From assembly GCA_004352715.1 (NCBI GenBank), contig SCFE01000116.1, positions 454,111-518,110 of the forward strand: 64,000 nt of DNA, read 5' to 3'. A model generated the notes under the pieces. That model was not told the origin of the DNA. It ran no database searches and saw only the letters and a list, made by a program, of their open reading frames with translations. Position 1 is the stretch's first letter. Every line of letters starts with the position of its first letter. Shown here one piece after another: positions 23,202 through 35,937 of the stretch. This DNA is from Hofstenia miamia (lineage: Eukaryota > Xenacoelomorpha > Acoela). The translations under genes and the position numbers were made by a program.

Positions 23202-25036
23202 CAGTGGTGGCGGCTATGGGTGGGCAAGGTGGACTTGATCCACCTTGAAAAAATACAAGATTTAATGGCAACAAATACTAATTTATTACCCCAATTTTGA
23301 ATTAAATAAACAGAGTATGATATTACAAAAACAATGTACATGTAGATAGCTAGTTTATCTAAAATGCAAAATATTAACATATAAAAACAAATATTACTGC
23401 AGTAAGTACAATTTGTAATGCAATTTTTGGCAGCTTGGCGTTGAGTTCTAAATTTCCAATTTATCCAATCAGAATTGTTCATCAAAGGCGGACCAAATTG
23501 CCTCCATCCACCTTTCTTTTAAATATATATGTATGCAATATTCAAAACCAACGGCCAATCAAAAACTGGGTACGCTTGCAAAGGTGGAATAACATGAAAT
23601 AGTACAACTTTCGAGAAACAAGTGTTCGACATTAATGCAATAGTGCGTAGTGCCTACAAAAGTGGTGTGAGGTGTGAGCCGTGAGACGAACTTTCTGTTT
23701 AACAACTCTACATTAAATTTGTCACTTAAATCGCTTATCTCCTCAAACTGGCCAATTCTTAAAATTTAAGCTATTTTTCGAATTTTATTGCAGACGCCCT
23801 AAAAAATTTTCAAAATTGAAAAAAAAAGTTTTTTCAAGATTTATCGATGAAAAATCAAATAGACTACAATTTTGAAGATAGGATATATACTGAACAAGGT
23901 ATATGACCTACTAAAAATAAGCTACTTTGTTGGAAAATTCCAAATCAGAGGTTTTTTATATACATCCCATTCAATGTTATAGGTACCATTTTAAAGCTGA
24001 AGACAACTTTCACCTGGTGTTGCTCTATCAAACCGGATATAGTATGCTAACATCTGCCCTTTTTTACGATTTTATTAAAATATTGACAAATGCCTGCTTG
24101 ATTATTTTAATTATTTTGGCAAATTTTTGAATTGCATGAAAAGTTTATGGTGTGTACATATTTTGAGGTTAATATATCAAGAAACTATAAAGATATTAGA
24201 TGAGGATCATTTCGACACTATTGAAAATTCTCAAACTCTCGAAGTTTGTAATTGAGTATTTCATTTATTATGGGTCATATTCAAATTCAGTTTGCTTTTT
24301 AAGATGCGTAAGAAAAACTGGTTTCAAATGGTATATAAAATATTTAATTCTAACAAGTACAGGTCGCATAAAAATTTTTAATCTATAATCAGCAAGCCGT
24401 GGACATGGATAGACTCAATCTATTGTCTAGGAAATGGGGAAATAGGTGAAACCTTAGAAACATATACTTTTATTCTGTTAAAACTTCCGGAGAGGTGGAT
24501 TAAATGAATAAATGTGATCAAACGCATACCATAACAATCCTACTAAGATCCTATCCTAAGATCCTCAACTTCATTATGATTTGGAAACATTATTGAAATT
24601 TCACTTTCTAATACTTATTTCAACCTTCTTGAACTCAAAATCACTATGTTTCAAAATGAATTTAACATAATTTCATATTACTTGGCACTGGGCTGCCTTG
24701 GACTGACAATATATACAAACAAAACAAACATGATAAGCCTATTATATTTGTTGTCATGTCAGTCATAAGAAAATAGATGAGCTTCTTGAAAATCTAGATT
24801 TTTTATATTTTAGGTTCCTGGTTTAACACGTTTGCTGCTTGGTTTATATAGTGGTTGAGAGATCTTAATTTCATTGTTACGTTTTCAAATTGAAATTATC
24901 ATTGATTTTCCTCAAAATTACTGCGCAAATTTATTCATGTATCAGTGTAATATTTGCTGAAAACTAAAAATGTAAGAATATTATAGTTTTGCATTTAGTG
25001 TGGTCCACCCTGCACAAAATGCCACACGCCGCCACT
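23202..25036 (+). mobile_element. hAT-like transposon, 1.8 kb, no intact transposase
   Basis: The ends CAGTGGTGGCGGC and GCCGCCACTG form an inverted repeat. Further in, GGTGGACTTGATCCACC and GGTCCACCCTG continue the symmetry. The flanks GTTATAAT (23194-23201) and GTTCTAAT (25037-25044) make an 8-bp duplication with one mismatch, as for hAT elements. The interior shows only short ORFs with no hAT dimerisation motif that I could recognise. It is either non-autonomous or badly decayed. Confidence 0.75.
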
Positions 25037-25489
25037 GGTTCTAATACTTGGTTGTTGGGATGAAAAGGTGCTATTTTTCGAATTTGAGATTGAATTTACC
25101 CATGTTTCAAAATTTCTGTTTGAAATGTTTGCGATATATTTGTTATTTTTCCATGTCTATCTTAATTTTAATGCTTCATTACTGATATTTAGTCATTTAG
25201 CTTTCCCAATGGTTTTATTAAGAAAATTCTATTATTGGCTAGATTTCTTTAGTCATTTGAAGTAATGCTTTACCTTAGATTCGTAATTTGATTTGGGGCT
25301 CCGTTTGATTAATTGCTTAGCTTGGTCTATTTAGATTGATGTGATTCGAATTGGCAAATTCAAAGTGTATATTAATTATCCGATACTTAATCAAGTCGGA
25401 ATCGTGGGTTGATTAATCACCGGTCTAAATTTAGGGGTTATGAAGTTGATTCACAGTGATGCTAATTAATTTAAGACTTTGATGATTTN

Positions 25490-25676
25490 TGCGTAAGAAA
25501 AACTGGTTTCAAATGGTATATAAAATATTTAATTCTAACAAGTACAGGTCGCATAAAAATTTTTAATCTATAATCAGCAAGCCGTGGAATCGTGGGTTGA
25601 TTAATCACCGGTCTAAATTTAGGGGTTATGAAGTTGATTCACAGTGATGCTAATTAATTTAAGACTTTGATGATTT
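25490..25676 (+). repeat. Duplicated contig start joining two separated segments
   Basis: After the N at 25489, bases 25490-25587 repeat 24305-24402 and then 25588-25676 repeat 25400-25488. The copy therefore lacks about 1 kb that lies between the two source segments, including the right end of the hAT element. The likely cause is an unmerged alternative haplotype. The junction has GGA microhomology. Confidence 0.85.
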
Positions 25677-26539
25677 TACGCGTATTAAATTTTAACATAC
25701 TATCACCATCATTAAAAGTGTAGGTAAGATCAAAGGATACGTCCTTTATAAAGTTTTACTCATTGGAATTGCTGAAATCTCTAGAATAAATAAATGTCCT
25801 ATATTTAGATTTCAATTTATAGTTACTAATATATACCCAAAGATTTTGATCACTAAATGATTCAAATAAATAGGTTTTATATTTATTGGAACTGTCGGAT
25901 AACAGGTAAATTAGAAAATCCAATCGGATTGGTTTTATTAATAGTTTGAAGATAAAAAATATCACAAATCTGTTCAATTCTCTTTGAATCAGCAGAATTT
26001 AGGAATTGGAAATAAAATGTCAAAAGACACTAATACATTTAATTTCATGAATGGCATATTCGATTTCTTCAATTTTGTGGTTTCAAAGATCATTGATATA
26101 CTTTCATATTTAGATTGTAACAAATGTTAATGAGTTCGCTGCTGCAAAAATTGAAAAAGGTTTTAATTCAATCCACATAGATTTGAAATTTCATGCTTGA
26201 GTTCTAAGTCATTTTTGTGTTTTGATTTTAAGGATTTTGGAATAAGCATTAATCATTTACCATGTTGAGATCGATTTTTAAAAATAAAGGTAATCTATCT
26301 TTTTACACTTATTTATATTGTTTACAAATTAAAATTACATAGACACATTTACAAAATCAACATTGCAATTATTACAAATATATACATAGATTAGTTTACA
26401 AAAGAAATCATCAAAAATCAGCTATACAAAAATTTAATAATTTCAAAAGAAAAAGAATCAATAACAAAGCAAACAGAAATAATAGTAACAAAAAATAATA
26501 ATAATATAGAATATTAGATTAAGAGAAATTGGCATCTTC
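25677..26539. other. Non-coding AT-rich DNA
   Basis: No supported gene. It ends in A-rich sequence with AAT repeats (26495-26510), next to the 3' end of the minus-strand LINE. Confidence 0.4.
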
Positions 26540-28990
26540 CTGATTGAAAGAGTTGGCTTAAAAACTGAAATAACATGACGTTATGAGGATGGCATTACCC
26601 CTCTGAAGAATAATTGACAGTTGCTCAAAAAATTGTCTGATTACAAACTTATGATCAATGTTAGCAGACCGAGATGCTGCCATAGAACCAATTCTTTGAA
26701 GATGTTTGATGGCAAGAGGAGACCAACCACCAAGAGATTCAGCAGACAAAGGAATAAACTGAATTCCTGAAGCAAGACAAGATTTGGCGTGCTTGGCTAT
26801 TTTACGATTATTTGCAACTTTGAGAACGTGACCAGCAGCAATTCCAGCATGACACAAGGTTGAGGACTGCAAGGAACTAGTGATGGTAACATCAAGAGCT
26901 GCAGGACGACCGGCAAACTAACAAGGGAGGAAAATATCTCCAGTGCAGCATCGAGGCAAAGTGAGATTTCTCATCTCAAGAATAGGGGCTAGAGCAGCCT
27001 TAGAAGCAAGATTAAAGATAACATCACGGACACGATAATGGCGATATATTTTATCACTATCACCAGAGCAACACTTGGCATGATCGCCTTAAATTTCCAG
27101 AGTCTTGTTGCATTTTTGTCATGGCTGCTCTTTGCTGAGGAGTGGGATACCTAGACGATAGCAGAGAACTGCTCGGAACTCTGAAGGCGCTAATGTAAAC
27201 CAAGAGCCTTCAGAGGTATTGCAGAAAGCCAATCACCACTGTGAGAACATGATTGAAGCCTCACTCTATAACGATCGTCATAAGAATTGCTGAGAATATT
27301 GTTAAAAATTTTGGTATTCAACTCGGCTGTAAGGATCTTCTGAGCTTTAGGAGTCATGTGAACAGGGGAAGATGTGGAATTTGTTCCGCAAGCTGAAGAG
27401 AAGATATCATGAAATTCAGATGACTGGTAGAATAGTAAATCGATATTAGGAATAATCTGTTGAGCAAGGAATTGGAGTCAACTATTGAACCAGTGAAAGC
27501 AACTATTACAGAAGCAATGGGAACTCCAAGCCACCTTGTTTAACTGGCAAAGCTGCTTGCATGTCTTGTTCCCTGGAAATGGCTGAACCTGTAATATGTT
27601 CCAGAGCAGAATGATCAGCTTTGTCAAAATCTGAAATTGCAGATGCAATATTGTTAGGATTGCAAGTTCAAGCTAAAGGAAATTTTTGGAAAAGCTTGAG
27701 AATTTCTTCCATGATTGCATTTGATTTTTTGACTTTTTTTAGAGAAAACGTCATTGATAAAATTAGAATTAGTACTTATTGAGGAGCCTAAGTTGGCCAG
27801 ACCAGTTTACTTAACTTTGATATCTTTTGACAGAAGACTGAAGTAAATTGAAGCATTCAGAGACCAAATTTCACATTTGTCAGTGTTGATTTCTAATCAA
27901 ATTCCAGCAATACATTCATTAAATAAATAAAAGCCTCAACTAAAAGTTGAACAGCTGCCAAAAGGATCCCATCATCAAGATACCACACGTTGTAAGTTAA
28001 GAAAACGAATCTCTCTTGCAAAGCTTGAATTATGGGATGGATTTTGATGGCAAATAACAATGGAGCTAAAGGATCTCCTTGTTGAACACCACATGTCCAA
28101 TAGATTATATGACTACTAAATTTCAACCATGATGGCTGGTTGTAACAAAAACGCACCCATGGTAGAAGTTCGAGAAAATTTATTTGGACCTATTCCAGAA
28201 TAGCTGAGCGATCTAAGCTATTGAAAGCGTTCTTGATGTCAACCTGAAGGAAAGCAAAATCCGTATTGGAAGAGAGACTTGAAATGAGACCATTCAGTGC
28301 GTGAGCAACAGCCTCACATCAACCAGGAACGCCAACCCCCACTTGAAGAGGTGTCAGTAGATAAGCTGCTTGGAACTGGACAGATGACATAGACATTTTG
28401 CAATGAGGCTGTGAGGAACTTCACCAACTGCAATAGGTCTAAAACCACCCGTCTTCTTCTTAAGAGCAAACAGGCTAGCACCACACAAGTAAGGCGCCAC
28501 TTCATGAAGAGCATCACCTCGAATCAGTAGGTTTAGGACATCTAAGACTGATTGAATGGCATTATCTCCGAATTCAGGTGAAGTACATTGAAAAGCATTC
28601 AAAAGATAAGATGCGTATAGTTTCGAAACGCCACCAGCAGAATCTTGAGGAAAACTCCAATGGCACTTCAGAAGAACAATCTTTGACAAGTATGAGAAAT
28701 TAGAGCGCCAGATGGGTGTTTTTCTTCCAGAATAGTGCTTTTTTTGAAGCTACTTTCATGCACAAGCTGTTGAGTACATTTAATATCTAGCAATTCAGAG
28801 TTATTGAAAAGAAGGAACTGATGTAATAGCTTCATACCAAAAAGATGTGCTAAGCACGCGAAAGCATTGTAGCGTTTTGCATTTACTCCCCAAATGAATA
28901 GTAATGTTAAACAAAAATCTTGTGATGCATGCAAAGTAGCTTTCAATGAAAAGGATTGTAACTTTATTTGTGTATGCTGCAAAGTTAGTT
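26540..28990 (-). mobile_element. LINE-like retroelement with restriction-like endonuclease, decayed
   Basis: Read right to left, the RT blocks are FALKKKTGGFRPIAVGEV (~28470-28420), VDIKNAFNSLD (~28245) with the first catalytic Asp, CGVQQGDPLAPLLF (~28100) and VWYLDDG (~27990) with the YLDD pair intact. Downstream, a zinc-knuckle-like GDHAKCCSGD..RHYRVRD (~27085) and GRPAALDVTITSSLQ (~26920) form a PD-(D/E)xK-type restriction-like nuclease as in R2/NeSL-class elements. The tail is LSIILQRGNAILITS (~26600). Stops and frameshifts between blocks show it is inactive. A second copy of the tail is at 46950-47115. Such elements nick target DNA with this nuclease and prime reverse transcription on it. 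Confidence 0.8.
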
Positions 28991-29062
28991 TTCATATTTA
29001 GCCCGATTGTGTTGGATTCAATAACAATGGAATTAAAATTCCTGAAGTGATATGGTAGAAAT

Positions 29063-29750
29063 GTGCTTACTTTCTGTAATGATTGTGGGGACAATGGACG
29101 CAAGGAAAGCAGTGCTCATTCCATCGGAAATGGCCTGGAAATGAAGGAAATAAACGAAGTCTTAACGAAAATTGATGACAAAGTGAATGATCTGGAAAAA
29201 ATATCAAGGGATGTCATAACGAATTGGCAAAGTCCTGGGATACGCAGTCATTGACTATGATTATCCAAGATCAATCAAAACAGATGGAAACTGTTTCAAA
29301 TGGAACCAAAAAAGAAAAAGCGTAGAAGATGTTTCAAGAATGATAAAGATCGATTGTCTGCCTGAGGTAAGTGGTGATTATGATGTCTGCCTTGAGGAGA
29401 AGAAAGTCCTTGGTGTTTTGAGACATATACAAAACGATTTTATTGGGATTTGTAATATTTCACGAATGGGAAAATTTGATCTTCAAAGAAAAAGACCAAG
29501 AGCTGTAGCTGTGACGTTAAGTTCCACGTTTGACGTACGTAAAATCCTTGCAAAAGCCAGTCAACTCAAATCATATGACGGTAGCATTTATGTGAACCAT
29601 TTTCTAAATAAGGAGGATAGGGAAACCGAGAAAAAGATAATGAAAACTAGATACGAATTGATAAAGAAAGGCATTCCGAAAAATACACTTAAGATAAGAA
29701 AGCTAAAACTATATCGTGGTGACAAAGAAGTGATGCTGGCAGAAAACTGA
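29063..29750 (+). pseudogene. LINE ORF1-like protein, broken
   Basis: It begins with CNDCGDNGRKE and a coiled-coil-like stretch (EVLTKIDDKVNDLEKIS). After a frame change near 29250-29340 it has an open 136-codon part with VLGVLRHIQND, KRPRAVAVTLSSTFDVRKIL and ILK-rich ends, and stops at 29750. The KRPRAVAV..SS..DVRKIL segment is typical of the nucleic-acid-binding ORF1 of LINEs. The stop precedes the endonuclease by only about 20 bases. Confidence 0.65.
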
Positions 29751-29759
29751 CTAGCTGAC

Positions 29760-32463
29760 ACAAGAAAAGTGGAGCGTGCGAACGCTGGTGAATTCTCATT
29801 GCCTAACATTTTAAGTCATAACATAAATGGAGTAAGAAGCAAGTTCACCTTTGTCTTGGAACATACTGCCCTGTACAAAGGACTGTCCATCATTGCTCTA
29901 CAAGAGACCAAGATTCAGGAGGATACAGCAGATAATGAAATCAAGATTAATTTCTTTCATCTCTATCGACTGGATAGAAACTGTAATAATTTCTTTGAAA
30001 AAGGAGGTGGAGGGCTCATTACATATGTCAATGAAATCTGGTGCCCAAACAGGCCAAAAGTCTTTATGGCTGAATCTAATCCGGAAATTGAAATACATGT
30101 TATAAAGTGCCGTCCCAGGTTTCTGCTGTGTCAATATAGAGGCATTATCTTTGTCAACTTGTACATAAGGCCCAAGAGTAAGAAAACTGCTGGATGGGAC
30201 AAAGTTTTGAAGCATTTAGTTGAAATGTTGTTGGTGCAGCAAGCATAACTGTTTTGTAATTGTTTTAGGAGACATAAATAGAGCTAAATGTTCAATATTG
30301 GAAAGTATGAACATGACAAATGTAGTCAATGAACCAACTTATTTTCCAAACAGATGCTGCCTATGTCACCTACAATACACTTTATGATATCGAACTGCTT
30401 CCACCTATTGCATTGAAAGCACTGTCCCACTTTCATTTAGCAATTGTTCTGATGCCATGAATAACATGTTGATCAAAGAGGAGGAGAATTGGTCCCAAGT
30501 ATGAGTATGATTTAACAATTGAGAACATATCAAGGCTCAAGTACGAGCTCCAGTCAATGGATTGGAGCGTTCTACAGGAAGATTGTGTAGATGAAGCAGT
30601 CATAACTACTGAATGCTATATCGACCACCTGATAAACTTGTGTGTACCAACTTGTAAAGTTGCTGTGGAAAGCTCAATATTGGATCGAGTTAAATGTGTC
30701 CCAGGTTTGCTAGAGCTAGTTAAGGAAAAGAAGAAAGCTATAAAAGCCAGAGACACACACTGGTGAAACTACATCCAGAGACAAATACGTAAAACAGTTT
30801 ATAAACACATTATACATTTAGCAGAATGCCAAAGGAGGAAATGGATAAATTCGTTAACTGGAAAATGAAAAGTCAGATGAAGTCAAATATTGGAATTGAT
30901 GATGGTGAAGAATTGAATAAATTTTTTCTGTGTTTTAACAGCGACGCCACAATGGATGTGGATAATCGGATATTGCATAACATAAAAGTGGCTCTTCTCA
31001 CGAAATATCTAAAGATATTGTTTCTGACTACTTTAAGTGAAACCAAATAAAGCCCAGGGAAGGAGCCATAGTCCAGCTTGGCTTTCTCAAAGCTCCATGA
31101 GGAACTATCGACACCATATTCTAAAATATACACATCTAGCTTGCGTACGCTACACTGTCCTACTACATGGAAAGTTGGTATTGTAGCTCCTATCCCTAAG
31201 GTTGCAGATGCAGACATGGCAAATATGAAGTTTAGACCGGTTGTTCTTACTCCTATTGAGACAAAAGGCTTGGACAGTATTGTTCTTTAAGAGATGCAAA
31301 ATGTCCTTTCAAGTCAGCGTGATCGCAATCAATTTGCGCATAAGAAAGGCTTATCAGTACTTAATGCAATTTTGTATCTAACCAATGAAGTTTCAAGGGA
31401 GCTTTAGATTAAGGACACGGTTATCAAGTGCCTATTTCTCGAGTACACCTCCGAATTTAATACTGTATTGCACAATAACCTGCTGGGTATGGTGGACAGT
31501 TCGATGGAAGATAATCAGTCATGGCTGGCATACTGGTTAATGTCATACTTGAAGGGAAATATCCAAGTTGTAAGAATCAAAGGTACTTGTAGTAAAGCTG
31601 AAGAAGTTAAAGTAGGCATTCCTCAAGGCGGCCCAATGTCAGGATTTCTTTTCACTTTTGCTACTGATGGTATGAGGGACAACAAACACACCATAACGAA
31701 GTACTCAGACAATTCCAGAATCCTAGCTGTTATAAGGGACGTAACGGATTACGAAGGCTATGAATCTTGCATAAAGTATGTGTCTAGCTTTTCAAAGAAT
31801 AATAATCTTAAGTTAAATCCATCCAAAAGTAGAGAACTAACATTTCATCATGTAAGAAGGAAAAACACTCTCATGTTCAACATTAAAAACAGAGCAATTT
31901 ATATCAATGGAAACCTAGTTGAAAAGTCTACATGTATAAAGTACCTCAGTATCTACCTGGATGATGAACTGAATTTCAAATTGCAAGTTAAGGCATTGAT
32001 TAAAATGATAAACTATGTCATACAATAGATCTCTGGCATGCTAAAATATCTATCAAAACCGAATTCTTTAAAAATCTTTATGCAATATATTTTACCGCAC
32101 TACCTGTTTTTCACAACAGCTTTTGGATTGTATCTGACTGAAGCACTCCGGAGAACACTATGCAAGCTTATCTCATATTTTGCGAAATTAACGAAGCACA
32201 ATAAAAGAAACCTGTATCAAATCGTTGAAGATAATTTTCATCAACAGTTCATAGGGATGGTATGGAATGTACAAAACAATGATGAGCACCTCTTGCACCC
32301 TGAGCTCAAACTTTTTCGTAGTAATACAGAAACACGACAGAAGTACGTGATGCCGCAGACAAAAAAAACCTGTACCAAGTTTCTATTATTCCTACGATGT
32401 TTAGATACATTATCTATGGCAATAAGCCTCGCTACATCGTGTGAATGTAGGCTCTATGTCTGA
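29760..32463 (+). pseudogene. LINE ORF2 (endonuclease-reverse transcriptase), inactivated
   Basis: Endonuclease blocks: LSHNINGVRSKF (~29810), IIALQETKIQ (~29890) with the catalytic Glu, and GGGGLITYV (~30005). After a frameshift comes GDINRAK (~30270). RT blocks: WKVGIVAPIPKVAD (~31170), VGIPQGGPMSGFLF (~31615) and TKYSDNSRI (~31700), where the YxDD pair has become YSDN, followed by a thumb (CIKYLSIYLDDELNF). There are many stops between blocks. The changed YxDD would by itself abolish polymerisation. Confidence 0.8.
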
Positions 32464-32570
32464 TGTTTAGCACATCCTTTCCTATTTACAGTATCATGTA
32501 GTTGTATTCTGTACAGGAAATATAACCATTATTATTATTATTATTATTATTACCATAGCCTAGAGACGTC

Positions 32571-33024
32571 ACCATTTAGCCATCTCTGAAGACTTTCATT
32601 AATTTTTTATTCTTCATATCGAACATGTTTGGAGCTCCCTCTTGGAGGAGACAGTAGAATGCAATAAGGTATGAAGAAAATTTCGATCCATGATCAACAT
32701 TCAAGGGATTTTTCTTACTTTCTCAAATGATTGACATAATGGAGATATTCCTGAGCCAGGACACTTTAGACCTTCTTTGTTGTGTGAGTGGATCATGCCA
32801 CAAGTAGTGATGGATATCACTTTCATGCACACGCTACATGTAGGACTGAAACTTTGATTGCTTGACAAGTAAGTTGGATTGGATTTGATTTTTGTTGATT
32901 GTGTTTTGATTATTTTCGGGAATGAATGTAGATCACTTAGTTTTTGGGACAAACCAGTAAATGTTGCTGTTATTTCTGATGTTGTAATTGTTCTCTTTAT
33001 CTTTGATTTTCTTGATAAACTCAT
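32571..33024 (-). pseudogene. Zinc-finger protein remnant, probably retroelement
   Basis: The minus strand is open from 33024 to 32701 and carries CSVCMKVISITTCGMIHSHN followed by KCPGSG, a Cys/His finger like those in ORFs of retroelements. A frameshift at about 32700 then leads to a further open stretch (HGSKFSSYLIAFYCLLQEGA) ending at TAA near 32571. I cannot place the family. It abuts the ATT tail of the plus-strand LINE, so it may be the older insertion site. Confidence 0.4.
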
Positions 33025-33607
33025 TTATTGACGTTCAAAATTTCCAACCGTTCAGTTTCCTACTTATTTAAAATGAATATCAAAAGTATTACTATCCGGA
33101 TTATATAAGAATTTTAAATTATCAGAATATTTTAACCAAGTTTCTCTAAAAACATGTTTCGCGTTGTTTCCGATTTTGCTTACCATTCATTGTGATTTGC
33201 CAAAGAGTTCGTTTTGAATTTGTTTAGTACATCATTAATTTTATTTTGCAAAATTATTGTCCCTGGGTACTTTCGAAAATAATAAGTCGGCATTTTTGAA
33301 GTGATTTTAAAAGATTACTTAGTAAATTATAGAATTAATTTGCATAATAACTTTGTAATTTTTATAGGATTATAGCTGAATTTCTTAGGAATTTATAAAG
33401 AGTTATAGCAAACTGCCCTTTAATAATATAGTAGCAATAATTATAGTATAACAAAAACTGTACCTAAATAAGTCCATACAACATTTGCGTATGAAATTTC
33501 CGGATTGCGGAGTGAATAATGAGATATTGAAGGGTGAAATGAGTTGAGTGAATTAGAGAAAACTTTCCTTAAATTATGAATCATTTGTTGAAGAAGAAGG
33601 ATTCATA

Positions 33608-34050
33608 ATGAATGGAGAGAACAGAAACTTTTCAAAAACTGGTATAAGATTGTGCATGATGCGATTGAATTTCTTTGATTTCGATGTTCTTGAAGGGGTT
33701 GTGATTTGCCCAGACATGTGTGATTTCAAAGAAAAAGATTCATTTGGAGAGGAGGGTGAATGTCCTGTGGATTTTGTTATTAGTCATTTTAGATTTGATT
33801 TGAAAGTTTCTGTGTTGCTATTCAAAGTATTGGATGAGTTTGTCATGAGTGGGTGTACATAGTGGATGGTTGTAGGAAGGACATTCCTAATACAGAAGGA
33901 AAGCTAACTGGAGGTCAGTAACATTTCTGCCAACCACCCACTTGTAGACTGTTAATTTCAATTACTTCAAGCACGCTGTCATTCTAATTGAAAACAGAAC
34001 AGATACATCCCACAGGAGCAGAAACAATACAAGCCAGAGAATTTATAACG
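33608..34050 (+). pseudogene. Decayed RT copy (same family as 22.1-22.9 kb)
   Basis: After an 84-codon ORF of unclear origin, the sequence from 33838 reads VMSGCT*WMVVGRTFLIQK. Beyond frameshifts come pieces matching the CLPTTW and NRYIPQEQK blocks of the RT at 22090-22870. Nucleotide similarity to that copy is visible over about 200 bp. Confidence 0.6.
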
Positions 34051-35039
34051 TCTTAAAAAATCAGAACTTTCAAAAATAAATAAAAAAAAATTTTCAAATA
34101 CTTTAGGCACAGCAATACACCTAAGTACAAATTTTCAACATTTGATTCAAGCACATTCACCAATTTTCAAATTTTTAAATGTGCTTTTCGAAAAAATGGA
34201 AAATGGTTGTCCATTTAAAAGGAAAACAGGCTGCTTAAGGGACTACACAACTAATTATATCTATTTTGTTCTTAGTACATCATTAGATGATACATTTATT
34301 ATTATTATGATAGTACAATAAAATAGTTTTAGATTTTACCAAATTAGCATCAATATTAACATCCATTGCTATTGCAACAACAGCTATTTTGAATATTTCA
34401 ATATTTAATGTATTTTTTAAATTTTTTTGAACCCTTTCAATACTTTACTCCAATTTGAATCCACTTATAATTAAAAAGAGTATCTTTATGAAATGGCAGA
34501 GATATTTCATGTAAAAACATGAGTTTTATGATGGAAAATGCTTTTTAGCATAAAAATTTTTAAAAAACAAGGTTTTTTAGGAAATTCCTTTTGTCACCTC
34601 ATAAATTTTTTCATTTTGAATACGCATGCCAAATTTTGGTAGCATAGAAGCATTCATCATGCCAATAAATGAAAAACAATAATACAAATACCTCAAAATA
34701 CACATTTAGAGACATTTAAAAATTTTTATCATACTTTCTGCCCGAAACAGTTTACAATGTAACTGTTTTGTCTGAATGTTGTCATAGTATATTTTTTTTT
34801 ATATATCATCTAAAAAAGTTTAAACACCTGACATACAATGGAATAATTTGATAAAAATCTAAACAGAAGGCATATCTGTTCATGTTAGAGTTATTAATTA
34901 AAATTTGTTTAGTGGGAAAATGGAATGCAATCTGCACAAAATATCGATATTACATGGAAGTACACACATTAATTATTACAAAAAATTTAAAAACCTCAAT
35001 ATTGAATCCCACATCAACCTCATCATAAACTAGCCTTAT
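34051..35039. other. Non-coding AT-rich DNA
   Basis: No gene, RNA or classifiable repeat is seen. Confidence 0.4.
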
Positions 35040-35480
35040 GATGAGTTGGGTAGTCCTTTTAAGGTGAAGGAACAACTAGAAAAAATAGACTTCTATTCCA
35101 GCAGTGTAGATCTTATGAAAAATTTTCTAATTAATAAATTTCAATGGGTTAAAATCAACAACACTTTTTGGCTACTGGATACACAAAGGCGTGCTTCAGT
35201 GAAATTTCCTGGTTGGTTCTTTTTGCTATTTGCATCCAATGAATTTTGACCGTTTAATAAAAAAATCATTTTGAATACATCTAACATTATTTTAGTAGGA
35301 ATTGCCTTACAATTAATCCACTAAAAGCGGAATTCTGCTTAATCTCTCCAAAGGTAGAAAATAATAACTTTAATAACAAGAAATTAAAATTTGCTAATTT
35401 TTATTGAACGTGTAACATAATTTAAATATCTCTGTTTAAAAGTCACCAATAAATTAGGTCTCACTAAACATTATTTCTAT
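35040..35480 (+). pseudogene. CR1/Jockey-like RT relic
   Basis: LEKIDFYSSSVDLMKNFL and FQWVKIN correspond to the segment before the GVPQG block. That block is mutated beyond direct reading. INPLKAEFCLISPKVE then matches the thumb (compare INEAKTEFCILQPNK at 40.57 kb). It is heavily decayed. Confidence 0.55.
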
Positions 35481-35749
35481 AATCAGGAAAATCGATATAG
35501 ATATATAACTCATTTCTCAAGAAGTCAAATTTGTTGACAAAATGAGATTTCAGTATTCGTAATAACTCACATTTTTTACTGTAACGTTTTTTGAGCAACT
35601 TAGAAGAATCGTTGCTAGATATATTTGATTCACATATTAAATGGGCTGAAAAGATTTGCTTTAATATGAATAAAAGCTAGAAGACTTTCAAATATAAGAA
35701 AATTTTGCTTTATTAGATACTTCTCTTTAACTAAGTTGAGGGGCGTTGC

Positions 35750-35900
35750 AATCTTGTTGTTTTCCTCCGGAAGAATTGGAAGAAATCAGTGAAGGAAATA
35801 TGCTTTTAATATTACATTCTGATATAACCAGCATATCATCATTTTTCTTAAAAATGGGAGTAATGTGAGCAACCTTTAAGCTAACTGAGAAGTATTTACA
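35750..35900 (-). pseudogene. LINE RT fragment
   Basis: The minus strand encodes SLKVAHITPIFKKNDD, the conserved start of LINE RT domains, with no palm following. It is cut on its 5' side by the TA array and gap. Confidence 0.5.
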
Positions 35901-35901
35901 T

Positions 35902-35904
<3 letters not shown>

Positions 35905-35937
<33 letters not shown>

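Larger units (their letters stand above)
29040..32552 (+). mobile_element. LINE with AP-endonuclease, decayed, (ATT)n tail
   Basis: A 3.5-kb plus-strand unit: ORF1-like part (29063-29750), AP endonuclease (29769-30248), RT (31078-32028), C-terminal tail (32038-32463), and an ATT-repeat 3' end at 32528-32552. The order and the simple-repeat tail fit CR1/Jockey-class LINEs. It lies tail-out from the nuclease-bearing LINE to its left, so the two 5' regions meet near 29 kb. Confidence 0.8.

Noticed and set aside
29063-29254. Possible independent zinc-finger gene
   Set aside because: The short Cys motif and coiled coil fit the start of LINE ORF1 and it is followed in order by ORF1, endonuclease and RT blocks.
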